A stretch of DNA of 64,000 nucleotides from Halobellus limi. Lineage in GTDB: Archaea > Halobacteriota > Halobacteria > Halobacteriales > Haloferacaceae. This document shows positions 24,961-33,347 of this stretch, one piece after another. The stretch is from assembly GCF_004799685.1 (NCBI RefSeq), contig NZ_CP031311.1:2411355-2475354 (forward strand), given 5' to 3'. The position numbers and the translations under genes are program-made. The stretch's first letter is position 1, and each line of letters begins with the position of its first letter. The notes beneath the pieces were generated by a model, which saw nothing but the letters and a program-made list of their open reading frames with translations, had not been told where the DNA came from and made no database searches.

Positions 24961-24993
24961 TTGTCTACAAGTGTGACAATACAATCCGTAGAC
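24961..24993. promoter_or_regulatory. Paired dyads between the HTH regulator and the methyltransferase
   Basis: TTGTC (24961-24965) with GACAA (24975-24979), and GTCTAC (24963-24968) with GTAGAC (24988-24993), form overlapping inverted repeats just upstream of the regulator promoter. They are plausible operators for autoregulation; this is inference from position and symmetry. Confidence 0.4.
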
Positions 24994-25120
24994 CTTATAC
25001 ACATACAAGGACGGCCCGGATTCCGGGGCGACGACGCCGACGCCCGAACGGTGCACCGGTCCGTCGCTCCGGCGCGCTTCCAGTACGGTTTTAGTCCACG
25101 AGCGAGGACGGGATGGTAGC

Positions 25121-25834
25121 GTGAAAGGAAAGGAGTGGTACCAGGCCGACGACGTCGCCGAGGAGTACGACTCGAAGCGGTTCTCGCGGGGCGGGAGACT
25201 CATCGACGACCGCGAGAAGCGGGCCGTCGTCGAGGCGATCGGCCCGGTGGAGGGGAAAGACGTCCTCGAAATCGCCTGCGGGACGGGGCGGTTCACGGCG
25301 ATGCTGGCCGAGCGGGGCGCGAACATCGTCGGTCTCGACATCTCCAATGCGATGTTGGCCCAGGGGCGCGAGAAGGCCCGACGGGCGGGCGTCGCAGACC
25401 ACATAGAGTTCCTCCGCGGCGACGCCGCCCGCCTTCCTTTCCCCGACGACCACTTCGACGCCGTGTTCGCGATGCGCTTTTTCCACCTCGCGGACACGCC
25501 GGCGAAGTTCATAGCGGAGATGGCCCGCGTCTCGAAGAACCTCGTCTTCTTCGACACGTTCAACGGACGCAGCGCCCGCGTCGTCTACAACTGGCTCCTC
25601 CCGATGGGGTCGCATCTGTACTCCGCCCCGCAGGTGAAGCGACTCCTCGACGGCGCCGGCCTGCGGCTTGTGAACGGCGAACACGACTTCCTGCTTCCGT
25701 ACGGCTTCTACCGGAAGATCCCCAACGGGATCGCCCAGGAGTTCCGCGACGTCGACACCTCTCTCGGAGCGACCGCCGTCGGGGACGCGCTCGCGTCGGT
25801 ATCCTACTGGACGGCGGAAGTCGAGGACGCGTAG
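25121..25834 (+). CDS. Class I SAM-dependent methyltransferase
   Basis: 237 residues. Motif I is VLEIACGTGRFTAMLAERG (about 48-66), motif II VGLDISNAMLAQGREKA (about 70-86), then GDAARLPFPDDHFDAVFAM (about 100-118). This is the UbiE/Methyltransf_11 layout. It uses S-adenosylmethionine; the acceptor may be a quinone, lipid or small molecule, which the sequence does not show. GTG start at 25121 with a TATA-like gttttag about 30 nt upstream. Monocistronic, divergent from the HTH regulator with 192 bp between starts. Confidence 0.88.
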   Translation: MKGKEWYQADDVAEEYDSKRFSRGGRLIDDREKRAVVEAIGPVEGKDVLEIACGTGRFTAMLAERGANIVGLDISNAMLAQGREKARRAGVADHIEFLRGDAARLPFPDDHFDAVFAMRFFHLADTPAKFIAEMARVSKNLVFFDTFNGRSARVVYNWLLPMGSHLYSAPQVKRLLDGAGLRLVNGEHDFLLPYGFYRKIPNGIAQEFRDVDTSLGATAVGDALASVSYWTAEVEDA

Positions 25835-25950
25835 GGACGCCGCACCCACGGAGCGGTCCGTGGGTGGTATCGGAACGCGACCGGGCGTCGCCGTGGGACG
25901 CCCCCGTCCCGAGGTGCGACATTTAAGTTCTCGTGCCGCGACCCATGGGT

Positions 25951-26853
25951 ATGGAGCTCTCGGTAGTGATCCCGACCCTGAACGGGCGGGATCACCTCGC
26001 GGCCACGCTGGACGAGCTGGCCGCGAACGCGCCCGACGCCGAGGTCGTCGTCGTCAACGGCCCCTCGGCGGACGGGACGACCGGAATGGTCCGCGACCGA
26101 GACGACGTCGACGTGCTCGTGGAGGTGTCGGACCGGACGCTGAACGTCTCCCGAAACGCGGGGATCCGCGCCGCCGCGGGCGACGTGGTCGCGTTTCTGC
26201 GCCACGACCTCGCGGTCGAGGAGACCTGGACGGACGCCATCGAGGCGGGCATCGAGCGCGCGCCGGTCGTGACGGGGCCGGTCCACGAGACGCTGCCGGC
26301 GGGAATGACGACCACGGAGCCGGAGCGGCGGCAGATCCGAAACCGCGAGGTGACGTACTTCAACGGCGGCAACGTGGCGTTTCGGGCCGGGGTTCTCGAC
26401 GACCTCGACGGGTTCGACGAGTACCTCGAAACCGGCGGCGCTCGCGACGCCGCACACCGAATCGCGGGGCTCGGCCACGAGGTCGCCTGGGAGTCCGAAC
26501 AGTGCGTCCGAACGGAGTACGAGGCCGACGGCGGGGTCGACGAACGGGACCACGAGTGGAAGTACCGCGCGCTCGCCTACCGGCTCGTGAAGAACTACGG
26601 GGTTCGACCCACGGTCTTCCGCCGCATCGCCTCCCACGCGGGAGCCGACGCCGTCTCCGCGGCCCGGGAGGTCGTCGGCGGCGACGCGTCACCGACGGGG
26701 TGGTTCGGGAGCGGGCGGGACGTCGTCGTCGGGATCGCGACGGGGTGGTCGGACGGCCTCGTCGCCCGAGCGCGAGATCGGACGCCCGCGCGCAACCCCC
26801 ACGGCTGTTCGAAGCGGGCCGATCGGGCCGTCGCGAAGTACGATCGGCGATGA
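25951..26853 (+). CDS. GT2-family glycosyltransferase
   Basis: 300 residues from the second of two nearby ATGs (25945 and 25951). The start MELSVVIPTLNGRDHL is the canonical GT-A opening. A conserved turn NVSRNAGIRAAAGDVVAFLRHD follows (about 64-85), with RHD in place of the usual DxD. FNGGNVAFRAGVLDDLDGFDE (about 134-154) supports the family. The C-terminal 70 residues are variable and basic. TATA-like tttaag at 25922-25927 is 24-29 nt upstream. It probably adds a sugar to a lipid-linked or cell-surface glycan; acceptor unknown. Confidence 0.83.
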   Translation: MELSVVIPTLNGRDHLAATLDELAANAPDAEVVVVNGPSADGTTGMVRDRDDVDVLVEVSDRTLNVSRNAGIRAAAGDVVAFLRHDLAVEETWTDAIEAGIERAPVVTGPVHETLPAGMTTTEPERRQIRNREVTYFNGGNVAFRAGVLDDLDGFDEYLETGGARDAAHRIAGLGHEVAWESEQCVRTEYEADGGVDERDHEWKYRALAYRLVKNYGVRPTVFRRIASHAGADAVSAAREVVGGDASPTGWFGSGRDVVVGIATGWSDGLVARARDRTPARNPHGCSKRADRAVAKYDRR

Positions 26854-26934
26854 GCGGGCGGACGACGCGTCGGTGAGCGGCCGAGCGACGCCGGAGTGAG
26901 CGGAAGGAAGCGACGGAACGACGCCGAGTGTCGA

Positions 26935-27765
26935 CTACGTCTCGCCCGGCGAGAGGCCGGGGACGATCCGCGAAGCGTTCGAGGAGAACGCCCGCCGCAT
27001 CGCGTCCTCGGAGACGTCGAGGGTCAGGATCTCCATCACGCCGACGTTGGGGTGCGTCTCCGGCGCGCCGCTCCCGAACAGGACCCGGTCCGGGTGCTCC
27101 AAGAGCGCCCGTTCCAGGACGCTCCGGAAGCGGACGTAGCGGGTGTCGAGATACAGGTGATCGTGGTCGTCGAGGAGGTCGATGGCGGTCGACATCAACT
27201 CCCGGTCGAGCGGGTACCCCCCGAACCCGGCGAGCACCACGGGGAAGCCGCGGTCGAGAAGCGTCTCTTCGACCGCCGAGGGGGGAAACGCGCGGCCGGC
27301 GCGGACGACGAGCGGCAGTTCGACGTCGCCCAGTTCCGAAAGCGTCTCCTCGTCCGGGAGGCCGTCCCGGTCGGGCGCGAGCGTGAACCCGTGGAACCGG
27401 TCGTCGTAGGCGTACTGCTCGACGTCCTCGGGACTGACGTGGTGGTCCTTCCGCGAGGCGGTGAGGTTTCGAAGCCGGGCGGACGCACGGGACCCCGGAT
27501 CGCGCGGCCCGTCGATGCGCGCGAACGCGAGGAAGGGCCGGTCGACGCTCAGCCGGGCGACCGCGTTGTTGGCGCGGAGGTACCCCTCCCCTTCGGGTCG
27601 CTCCCCCGGAGAGACGACCGCCCGCACGACCCCCGCCTGATGGAGTTCGCGTTCGAGGGCCTCCGGCGTCGTCTCGCGGCCCCGGCTGGCGACCTCCGCC
27701 TCGTCGCTCGGATCGAGTCGCGCGTGGAGGTCGACGACCCTGAACCCGTGGTTCAACTCGAGCAT
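26935..27765 (-). CDS. Amidohydrolase-like TIM-barrel protein
   Basis: 276 residues from the ATG at 27765, chosen because tatatt at 27791-27797 lies about 28 nt upstream. The order VVDLHARLD, FARIDG, FHGFTLAPD, PLVVRAG, PVVLAGFGG, LYLDTRYV, VLFGSGAPETHPNV tracks a metal-dependent amidohydrolase barrel (COG2159-like). The first metal motif reads D-x-H-x-R rather than H-x-H, so one usual ligand is missing and activity may differ. The terminal ETHPNVGVME loop resembles the catalytic-Asp region. Substrate unknown; single gene, divergent from the thermosome. Confidence 0.75.
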   Translation of the reverse strand: MLELNHGFRVVDLHARLDPSDEAEVASRGRETTPEALERELHQAGVVRAVVSPGERPEGEGYLRANNAVARLSVDRPFLAFARIDGPRDPGSRASARLRNLTASRKDHHVSPEDVEQYAYDDRFHGFTLAPDRDGLPDEETLSELGDVELPLVVRAGRAFPPSAVEETLLDRGFPVVLAGFGGYPLDRELMSTAIDLLDDHDHLYLDTRYVRFRSVLERALLEHPDRVLFGSGAPETHPNVGVMEILTLDVSEDAMRRAFSSNASRIVPGLSPGET

Positions 27766-28055
27766 CGTCGAACAGTGTCGCGGCGACGCAAATATACCTT
27801 GGCGATGGCGGCGGCCGCGTTCGGCGACGTCAGTGACCGCGCTCCGAGCCGAGGATGCCGGCGCGACTCCGGAGGAGTCCGCCCCGGGCGAGGGAAACAT
27901 ACGAAATCAAGTAGGAGACAGAGACTAAGCCGCGGCCGATTTTTCGCTCACCTTACCGAGGCGGTATCAAAAGCGCTAAACAGGCATTTAGAGCTCTCAG
28001 AAGCGATATCTATATATAGAACTGCTATCGTATTTTCCGTCGAGGATTCATAGAT
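27766..28055. other. Divergent promoter region of amidohydrolase and thermosome
   Basis: 290 bp without a gene. It becomes AT-rich toward the thermosome, with a palindromic gagctc at 27991-27996. tatatata at 28011-28018 lies 38-45 nt before the thermosome ATG, predicting a leader of about 15 nt containing gagga. It is a candidate heat-shock-responsive promoter because thermosome genes are heat-induced in haloarchaea; the sequence itself does not prove this. Confidence 0.6.
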
Positions 28056-29624
28056 ATGTCGACACGTATGCAGCCACTGTACGTTCTTTCGAGTGACAGC
28101 CAGCGGACCAGCGGCGGCGACGCCCAGAGTTCGAACATCCGAGCGGGCAAGGCCGTCGCGAGCGCGGTCCGGACGACGCTCGGCCCCCGCGGGATGGACA
28201 AGATGCTCGTCGACTCCCAGGGGAACGTCGTCGTCACCAACGACGGGGCGACTATCTTAGAAGAGATGGACATCGAGCACCCCGCCGCCCAGATGATCGT
28301 CGAGGTCGCCCAGACCCAGGAGGAGAGCGTCGGCGACGGGACCACGACGGCGTCGGTGCTGACGGGCGAACTGCTCACGCACGCCGAGGACCTGCTCGAC
28401 GACGACCTCCACCCGACGGTGATCGTCGAGGGCTACAACGAGGCCGCGCGGCTGGCCCAGGAGGCGATCGACGAGCAGGTGCTCGACGTCGGACTCGACG
28501 ACGCCCTCCTGGCGTCGGTCGCGGAGTCGTCGATGACCGGAAAGGGGACGGGCGACGTCACCGCCGACGCGCTCGCGCGACACGTCGTCGACGCCGTCCG
28601 CGCGGTACACGACGGGGACGAACCGTTCGATCCCGACGACGTCCGCGTGCTCACCCGAACCGGCGCGTCGTCCTCGGCGACGGAGCTGGTGGAGGGCGTC
28701 GTCGTCGACGAAGAGCGCGTCCGCGAGGGGATGCCCCGGGCCGTCGAGGACGCGACCGTCGCCGTCCTCACGGCGAAGCTCGACATCCGAGAGGGGGAGT
28801 CCGACGCCGAGTACACCATCTCCTCGGTTGACCAGCTCGAAGCCGCCATCGAGGCCGAGGACGCCGAACTCAGAGGCTACGCCGACGCGCTCGCCGACGC
28901 GGGGGTCGACGTCCTGTTCTGTACGAAGTCGATCGCCGACCGCGTCGCGGACCGTCTGGCGAGCCACGGTGTCCTCGCGTTCGACAGCGTCAGTTCTTCG
29001 GACGCGCGCGCTATCGCTCGGGCGACGGGCGCGAAGCAGCTCGGGGACGTGAAGGACCTCGGGGACGCGGACTTCGGCCGCGCCGCGGCGATATCGATCC
29101 GACGCTTCGGCGGGGACGAACTCACCTTCGTCGAGGGCGGTGACGCCGCGAAGACCGTCACCCTCCTGCTGCGCGGCGGGACCGAACACGTGGTCGACGA
29201 ACTCGAACGGGCGATCAACGACGCGGTGGACGTGACCGTCGCCGCCATCGATTCCGGCGGCGTCGTCCCCGGCGCGGGCGCGACCGAGGTCGCCGTCGCC
29301 GAGTACGTCCGCTCGCACGCCGGAGGGATCCGGGGACGCAAGCAACTCGCCGTCGAGGCCTTCGCCGACGCCGTCGAGGCGATCCCGCGCACGCTCGCGA
29401 CGAACACCGGGATGGACCCCATCGACGCCGTCGTCGAACTCCGCTCGACGTTCGACCGCGAGGGCGTCGCCGGTATCATCTCGGAGGGCCGCACCGGCGC
29501 GATCGGTGACCCCGTCGAGGCGGGCGTGCTCGATCCCGCGGCCGTGAAACGCGAGGCGATCACCGCCGCGACCGAGGCGGCGACGATGATCGTCCGCATC
29601 GACGACGTCATCGCGGCGAACTGA
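28056..29624 (+). CDS. cct3: Thermosome (group II chaperonin) subunit, tail-less paralogue
   Basis: 522 residues covering the whole chaperonin fold: [17 protein letters not shown] and [19 protein letters not shown] (about 37-78), ATPase motif [15 protein letters not shown] (about 93-107), apical domain about 205-370, and [15 protein letters not shown] (about 400-414). It assists ATP-driven folding in a double ring. Unlike the main haloarchaeal CCT1/CCT2 subunits it has no C-terminal Gly-Gly-Met repeats and ends [10 protein letters not shown], which fits the divergent third paralogue; the symbol is by analogy. An oligo-T tract follows the stop. Confidence 0.9.
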   Translation: MSTRMQPLYVLSSDSQRTSGGDAQSSNIRAGKAVASAVRTTLGPRGMDKMLVDSQGNVVVTNDGATILEEMDIEHPAAQMIVEVAQTQEESVGDGTTTASVLTGELLTHAEDLLDDDLHPTVIVEGYNEAARLAQEAIDEQVLDVGLDDALLASVAESSMTGKGTGDVTADALARHVVDAVRAVHDGDEPFDPDDVRVLTRTGASSSATELVEGVVVDEERVREGMPRAVEDATVAVLTAKLDIREGESDAEYTISSVDQLEAAIEAEDAELRGYADALADAGVDVLFCTKSIADRVADRLASHGVLAFDSVSSSDARAIARATGAKQLGDVKDLGDADFGRAAAISIRRFGGDELTFVEGGDAAKTVTLLLRGGTEHVVDELERAINDAVDVTVAAIDSGGVVPGAGATEVAVAEYVRSHAGGIRGRKQLAVEAFADAVEAIPRTLATNTGMDPIDAVVELRSTFDREGVAGIISEGRTGAIGDPVEAGVLDPAAVKREAITAATEAATMIVRIDDVIAAN

Positions 29625-29648
29625 CGGAGGGAACGAACGGCTGCGGAT

Positions 29649-29662
29649 CGGTTTTCGTTTTC
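29649..29662 (+). terminator. Oligo-T terminator after the thermosome gene
   Basis: ggttttcgttttca, with two T4 runs, lies 25-38 bp after the thermosome stop and abuts the convergent stop of the SAM hydrolase. T-rich tracts terminate archaeal RNA polymerase, so this probably ends the thermosome transcript. Confidence 0.45.
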
Positions 29663-30470
29663 ACCCGACGAGGACGACCTCGTCACCGGGCGCGAGCCCG
29701 AACGCCTCGTCGCCGCGCCCCCGGTTGACGTCGCACTCGACGAAGCCGTGGCTGCCGACGGTCACCAGCCGCTCGCCCGCCTCGACGTCCGCGAAGGCGG
29801 TCGCGACCGGCGCGGGGACGCCGTTCACCTCGACGGTGTCGCCCTCGCGGCCCGCGACGAACGATCCCGGGACGTTCGTGATCGCGTTCCCGAAGTCGTC
29901 GACGACGAGCACTTCGCCGCGGGCCTCCCCGACCTCGCCGTCGACCGTCGGCTCGGGGAATCGACAGTCCACGACCGAACCCGGAGACTCCGTCGGGGCG
30001 AACGATTCGATCGGGGAGACGAGATCGAGCGTTTCGAGCGCGTCGACGCCGGTCTCGTGGATCTCGGCGGCGGCGGGGGCGAAGACGTCGCGGCCGTGGA
30101 ACGTCGCGGACGCGGGGTCGTCGTAGTCGTATCCGAAGCACTCGACGTCGGGGACGGTCCCGGCCGCTTCCGAGGCGAGCCGTCGAGCGGCCGGCAGCGC
30201 CACGCCGTTGTCGGGAGCGACGAGGGCGTGCTCGCCGACGCGGACGACGAGCGCGTCGCGGTCGGTGCCGACGCCGGGGTCGACGACGACGAGGTGGACG
30301 GCGGGCGGGAAGTACGGGAGCGTCTCGCGGCACCAGAACGCGGCCGCGCGGACGTCCTGCCGGGGGAGGTCGTGGGCGACGTCGACGAGTCGGGCGTCAG
30401 ACCGCCGGAGGACGACGCCCTTCATCGCGGCCGGATACGGCGAGCCGAAGTCGGAGGCGAGAGTGATCAT
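29661..30470 (-). CDS. S-adenosyl-L-methionine hydrolase (DUF62 family)
   Basis: 269 residues. MITLASDFGSPYPAAMKG opens with the conserved Asp8; VVVDPGVGT and LVAPDNGVA (about 62-92) and VLVVDDFGNAITN (about 188-200) are hallmark blocks of the SAM hydroxide adenosyltransferase/chlorinase-fluorinase superfamily. Non-halogenating members use water or hydroxide to split SAM into adenosine and methionine. It may therefore adjust SAM or supply adenosine. Nine bp separate it from nadM upstream on the same strand, so the pair is an operon. Confidence 0.9.
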   Translation of the reverse strand: MITLASDFGSPYPAAMKGVVLRRSDARLVDVAHDLPRQDVRAAAFWCRETLPYFPPAVHLVVVDPGVGTDRDALVVRVGEHALVAPDNGVALPAARRLASEAAGTVPDVECFGYDYDDPASATFHGRDVFAPAAAEIHETGVDALETLDLVSPIESFAPTESPGSVVDCRFPEPTVDGEVGEARGEVLVVDDFGNAITNVPGSFVAGREGDTVEVNGVPAPVATAFADVEAGERLVTVGSHGFVECDVNRGRGDEAFGLAPGDEVVLVG

Positions 30471-30479
30471 CGCTCTTCC

Positions 30480-31013
30480 TCACTCGGGATCGTCGGTGTC
30501 GTCGCCGTTGGCGTCGGTGTCGCTGACGCGCTGGATCCGCTCGATACCGTCGATCTCCTCGACGACGTCGACGACGGGGTCGGGCACCAAGTGTCGCCAG
30601 TCGGCGTCGCGGATCATCCGCGCGCGCAGTTCCGCGCCCTCGAGGACGTCCCGGTTGAACATCGGCGACTGTCGGACCTCGACGCCCGCCTCCGAGAACA
30701 GCTGGATGACGAGCGGGTTGTTCGAGTACGCGACGTCGAACGCCGGCGACATGCTCTGGACGTGACTCACCCACACGGAGTTCCGGTCGAGGTCCTCGAT
30801 GGGGACGACGTACGTGGTGACGTCGAGGTCGGCGACGGACTTGGTCACCATCATCACGCGCTCGCCGGCGGTGAACGGGTTCCGCGGGCTGTGGGAGTCG
30901 CCCGCGGATCCGATCCCGAGGACGAGTTCGTCGACCTCGGTCGCGATCTCCTCGACCATCCGGTGGTGCCCGTCGTGGTAGGGCTGAAACCGGCCGATGT
31001 AGAACCCCCGCAT
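30480..31013 (-). CDS. nadM: Archaeal nicotinamide-nucleotide adenylyltransferase
   Basis: 177 residues. MRGFYIGRFQPYHDGHHRMV carries the nucleotidyltransferase HxGH motif (HDGH), and RNPFTAGERVMMV with later MFNRDVLEGAELRARMI are NadM signatures. It joins NMN and ATP to make NAD+. The C-terminal 25 residues are acidic tail. A TATA box lies at 31037-31046 on the minus strand (ggtatttata), close enough for a very short leader. It is the first gene of an operon with the SAM hydrolase, divergent from lonB. Confidence 0.94.
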   Translation of the reverse strand: MRGFYIGRFQPYHDGHHRMVEEIATEVDELVLGIGSAGDSHSPRNPFTAGERVMMVTKSVADLDVTTYVVPIEDLDRNSVWVSHVQSMSPAFDVAYSNNPLVIQLFSEAGVEVRQSPMFNRDVLEGAELRARMIRDADWRHLVPDPVVDVVEEIDGIERIQRVSDTDANGDDTDDPE

Positions 31014-31084
31014 ACCACCTCAGTCGGTCGCGCCGTTTATAAATACCCCGAGATCCGTCAAGCCACTCGTTCACGCGGTATAGG

Positions 31085-31097
31085 GGCTGTAACAGCC
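31085..31097. promoter_or_regulatory. 13-bp dyad between nadM and lonB promoters
   Basis: GGCTGT-A-ACAGCC is a perfect inverted repeat lying between the nadM TATA box (31037-31046) and the lonB TATA box (31134-31142). Its symmetry and place suggest an operator acting on either promoter. Confidence 0.4.
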
Positions 31098-31133
31098 GGT
31101 CTCGTGGATGCGGCACCGACACACGCGAGGAGA

Positions 31134-31142
31134 AAGTATATC
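31134..31142 (+). promoter_or_regulatory. TATA box of lonB
   Basis: aagtatatc lies 38-46 nt before the lonB ATG at 31180, predicting a leader of about 15 nt. Confidence 0.55.
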
Positions 31143-31179
31143 AGTCGCCCGACCTACCGTTGAAGTAGCGAAGTATTCT

Positions 31180-33339
31180 ATGAGTAACGACACGGAAGCC
31201 GACGAGAACGCCCCCGAAGAGGGGGGCGGCGTCACCGACGAGGAGCCCGAGTCGCCGCCGTCAGACGGCGGTGACGGGTTCACGGAGGGCGTCGCCGACG
31301 AACCGTCCGACGGTCCCGTCGGGCCCGGCGAGCGCGGCGACGTGCCCGGGAGCCAGAACGGCCACTCGGAGGACGCCGGCGAGGGGACCATCGACGACCT
31401 CGGTAGCGACGTGGAGGTCGACGCCGAGGTCGCAGAGGACGTCGACGAGGACGACCTCCTCGGCGGACTCAAGATCGACTCCACCAGCGAGATCGACGTC
31501 CCGGACCGACTCGTCGATCAGGTCATCGGCCAGGAACACGCCCGCGACGTGGTGATGAAAGCCGCCAAGCAGCGCCGCCACGTGATGATGATCGGCTCGC
31601 CCGGGACGGGCAAGTCGATGCTCGCGAAGGCGATGTCAGAACTCCTGCCGCCGGAGGAACTCCAGGACGTCCTCGTCTATCACAACCCCGACGACGGGAA
31701 CAACCCCAAGGTTCGGACCGTCCCCGCCGGGAAGGGCGAACAGATCGTCGAGGCCCACAAGGAGGAGGCGCGAAAGCGCAACCAGATGCGCTCGTTCCTC
31801 ATGTGGATCATCATCGCCATCGTCATCGGCTACTCGTTCATCATCGCCGGGCAGATCCTGCTCGGCATCCTCGCGGCCGGTGTCATCTACCTCGCCTTCC
31901 GCTACGGCTCCCGCGGCGGCGACGCGATGGTGCCGAACCTCATCGTCAACAACGCCGAGACGACGACCGCGCCGTTCGAGGACGCGACCGGCGCCCACGC
32001 CGGTGCGCTGCTCGGCGACGTCCGCCACGACCCGTTCCAATCGGGCGGAATGGAGACGCCGAGCCACGACCGCGTCGAACCCGGCGCGATCCACAAGGCG
32101 AACAAGGGCGTGCTGTTCATCGACGAGATCAACACGCTCGACATCCGCTCACAGCAGCACCTGATGACGGCGATCCAGGAGGGCGAGTTCCACATCACGG
32201 GCCAGTCCGAGCGCTCCTCGGGCGCGATGGTCCAGACCGAACCCGTCCCGACGGACTTCATCATGATCGCCGCGGGGAACCTCGACGCGATGGAGAACAT
32301 GCACCCCGCCCTGCGCTCGCGGATCAAGGGGTACGGGTACGAGGTGTACATGGACGACACCATCGAGGACACCCCCGAGATGCGCCGGAAGTACGCCCGC
32401 TTCGTGGCCCAGGAGGTCGCGAAGGACGGTCGGCTGCCGGAGTACTCCGCGGAGGCCATCGAGGAGGTCATCCTCGAGGCGCGGCGCCGCGCCGGCCGCA
32501 AGGGTCACCTCACGCTCAAACTGCGGAACCTGGGTGGCCTGGTCCGCGTCGCGGGCGACATCGCCCGCTCGGAGGACGCCGACTTCGTCACGCGGGATCA
32601 CGTCCTGCAGGCGAAGGGGCGCAGCCGCTCGATCGAGCAGCAGCTCGCCGACGACTACATCGAACGCCGGAAGGACTACGAACTCCAGGTCTCGGAGGGC
32701 TACGAGGTCGGCCGGGTCAACGGCCTCGCCGTGATGGGCGAGGACTCGGGGATTATGCTCCCCGTGATGGCCGAGGTCACCCCCTCGCAGGGGCCCGGTG
32801 AGGTCATCGCCACCGGTCAGCTGAAGGAGATGGCCCAGGAGTCCGTCTCGAACGTCTCGGCGATCATCAAGAAGTTCTCCGACGAGAACATCTCGGAGAT
32901 GGACATCCACATCCAGTTCGTCCAGGCCGGTCAGCAGGGCGTCGACGGCGACTCCGCCTCGATCACGGTCGCGACCGCGGTCATCTCCGCGCTCGAAGAC
33001 ATGGGCGTGGACCAGTCGCTCGCGATGACCGGCTCGCTGTCGGTCCGCGGCGACGTGCTCCCGGTCGGCGGGGTCACCCACAAGATCGAGGCCGCCGCGA
33101 AGTCCGGGTGCGACCGGGTCATCATCCCCGCGGCGAACCTCCAGGACGTGATGATCGAAGAGGAGTACGAGGAGATGGTCGAGATCATTCCGGTCTCACA
33201 CATCAGCGAGGTCCTCGACATCGCCCTCGAGGGCGAACCCGAGAAGGACTCGCTCGTCGACCGCCTCAAGAGCATCACCGGCTCGGCGCTCTCGCAGGGC
33301 GAGAGCGTCTCCGGACCGTCCAGTCCGAGTCCGCAGTAG
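31180..33339 (+). CDS. lonB: Membrane-anchored ATP-dependent protease LonB
   Basis: 719 residues. An acidic N-terminus (1-100), then the AAA+ module with Walker A GSPGTGKS (about 139-146) and Walker B LFIDEIN. Two membrane helices are inserted between them (about 206-241, MWIIIAIVIGYSFIIAGQILLGILAAG), the hallmark of archaeal LonB. The protease domain has Ser in DGDSAS (about 592) and Lys in AAAKSGC (about 641), a Ser-Lys dyad. It degrades misfolded and regulatory proteins at the inner membrane; in Haloferax it is essential and affects carotenoid levels. ATG at 31180. The CPBP gene starts 8 bp after it. Confidence 0.96.
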   Translation: MSNDTEADENAPEEGGGVTDEEPESPPSDGGDGFTEGVADEPSDGPVGPGERGDVPGSQNGHSEDAGEGTIDDLGSDVEVDAEVAEDVDEDDLLGGLKIDSTSEIDVPDRLVDQVIGQEHARDVVMKAAKQRRHVMMIGSPGTGKSMLAKAMSELLPPEELQDVLVYHNPDDGNNPKVRTVPAGKGEQIVEAHKEEARKRNQMRSFLMWIIIAIVIGYSFIIAGQILLGILAAGVIYLAFRYGSRGGDAMVPNLIVNNAETTTAPFEDATGAHAGALLGDVRHDPFQSGGMETPSHDRVEPGAIHKANKGVLFIDEINTLDIRSQQHLMTAIQEGEFHITGQSERSSGAMVQTEPVPTDFIMIAAGNLDAMENMHPALRSRIKGYGYEVYMDDTIEDTPEMRRKYARFVAQEVAKDGRLPEYSAEAIEEVILEARRRAGRKGHLTLKLRNLGGLVRVAGDIARSEDADFVTRDHVLQAKGRSRSIEQQLADDYIERRKDYELQVSEGYEVGRVNGLAVMGEDSGIMLPVMAEVTPSQGPGEVIATGQLKEMAQESVSNVSAIIKKFSDENISEMDIHIQFVQAGQQGVDGDSASITVATAVISALEDMGVDQSLAMTGSLSVRGDVLPVGGVTHKIEAAAKSGCDRVIIPAANLQDVMIEEEYEEMVEIIPVSHISEVLDIALEGEPEKDSLVDRLKSITGSALSQGESVSGPSSPSPQ

Positions 33340-33347
33340 CCGCGAAA

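Noticed and set aside
27766-27900. A longer start for the amidohydrolase gene
   Set aside because: The extra 45 residues are Arg/Ser-rich and would include the TATA box at 27791-27797. The ATG at 27765 fits leaderless spacing.
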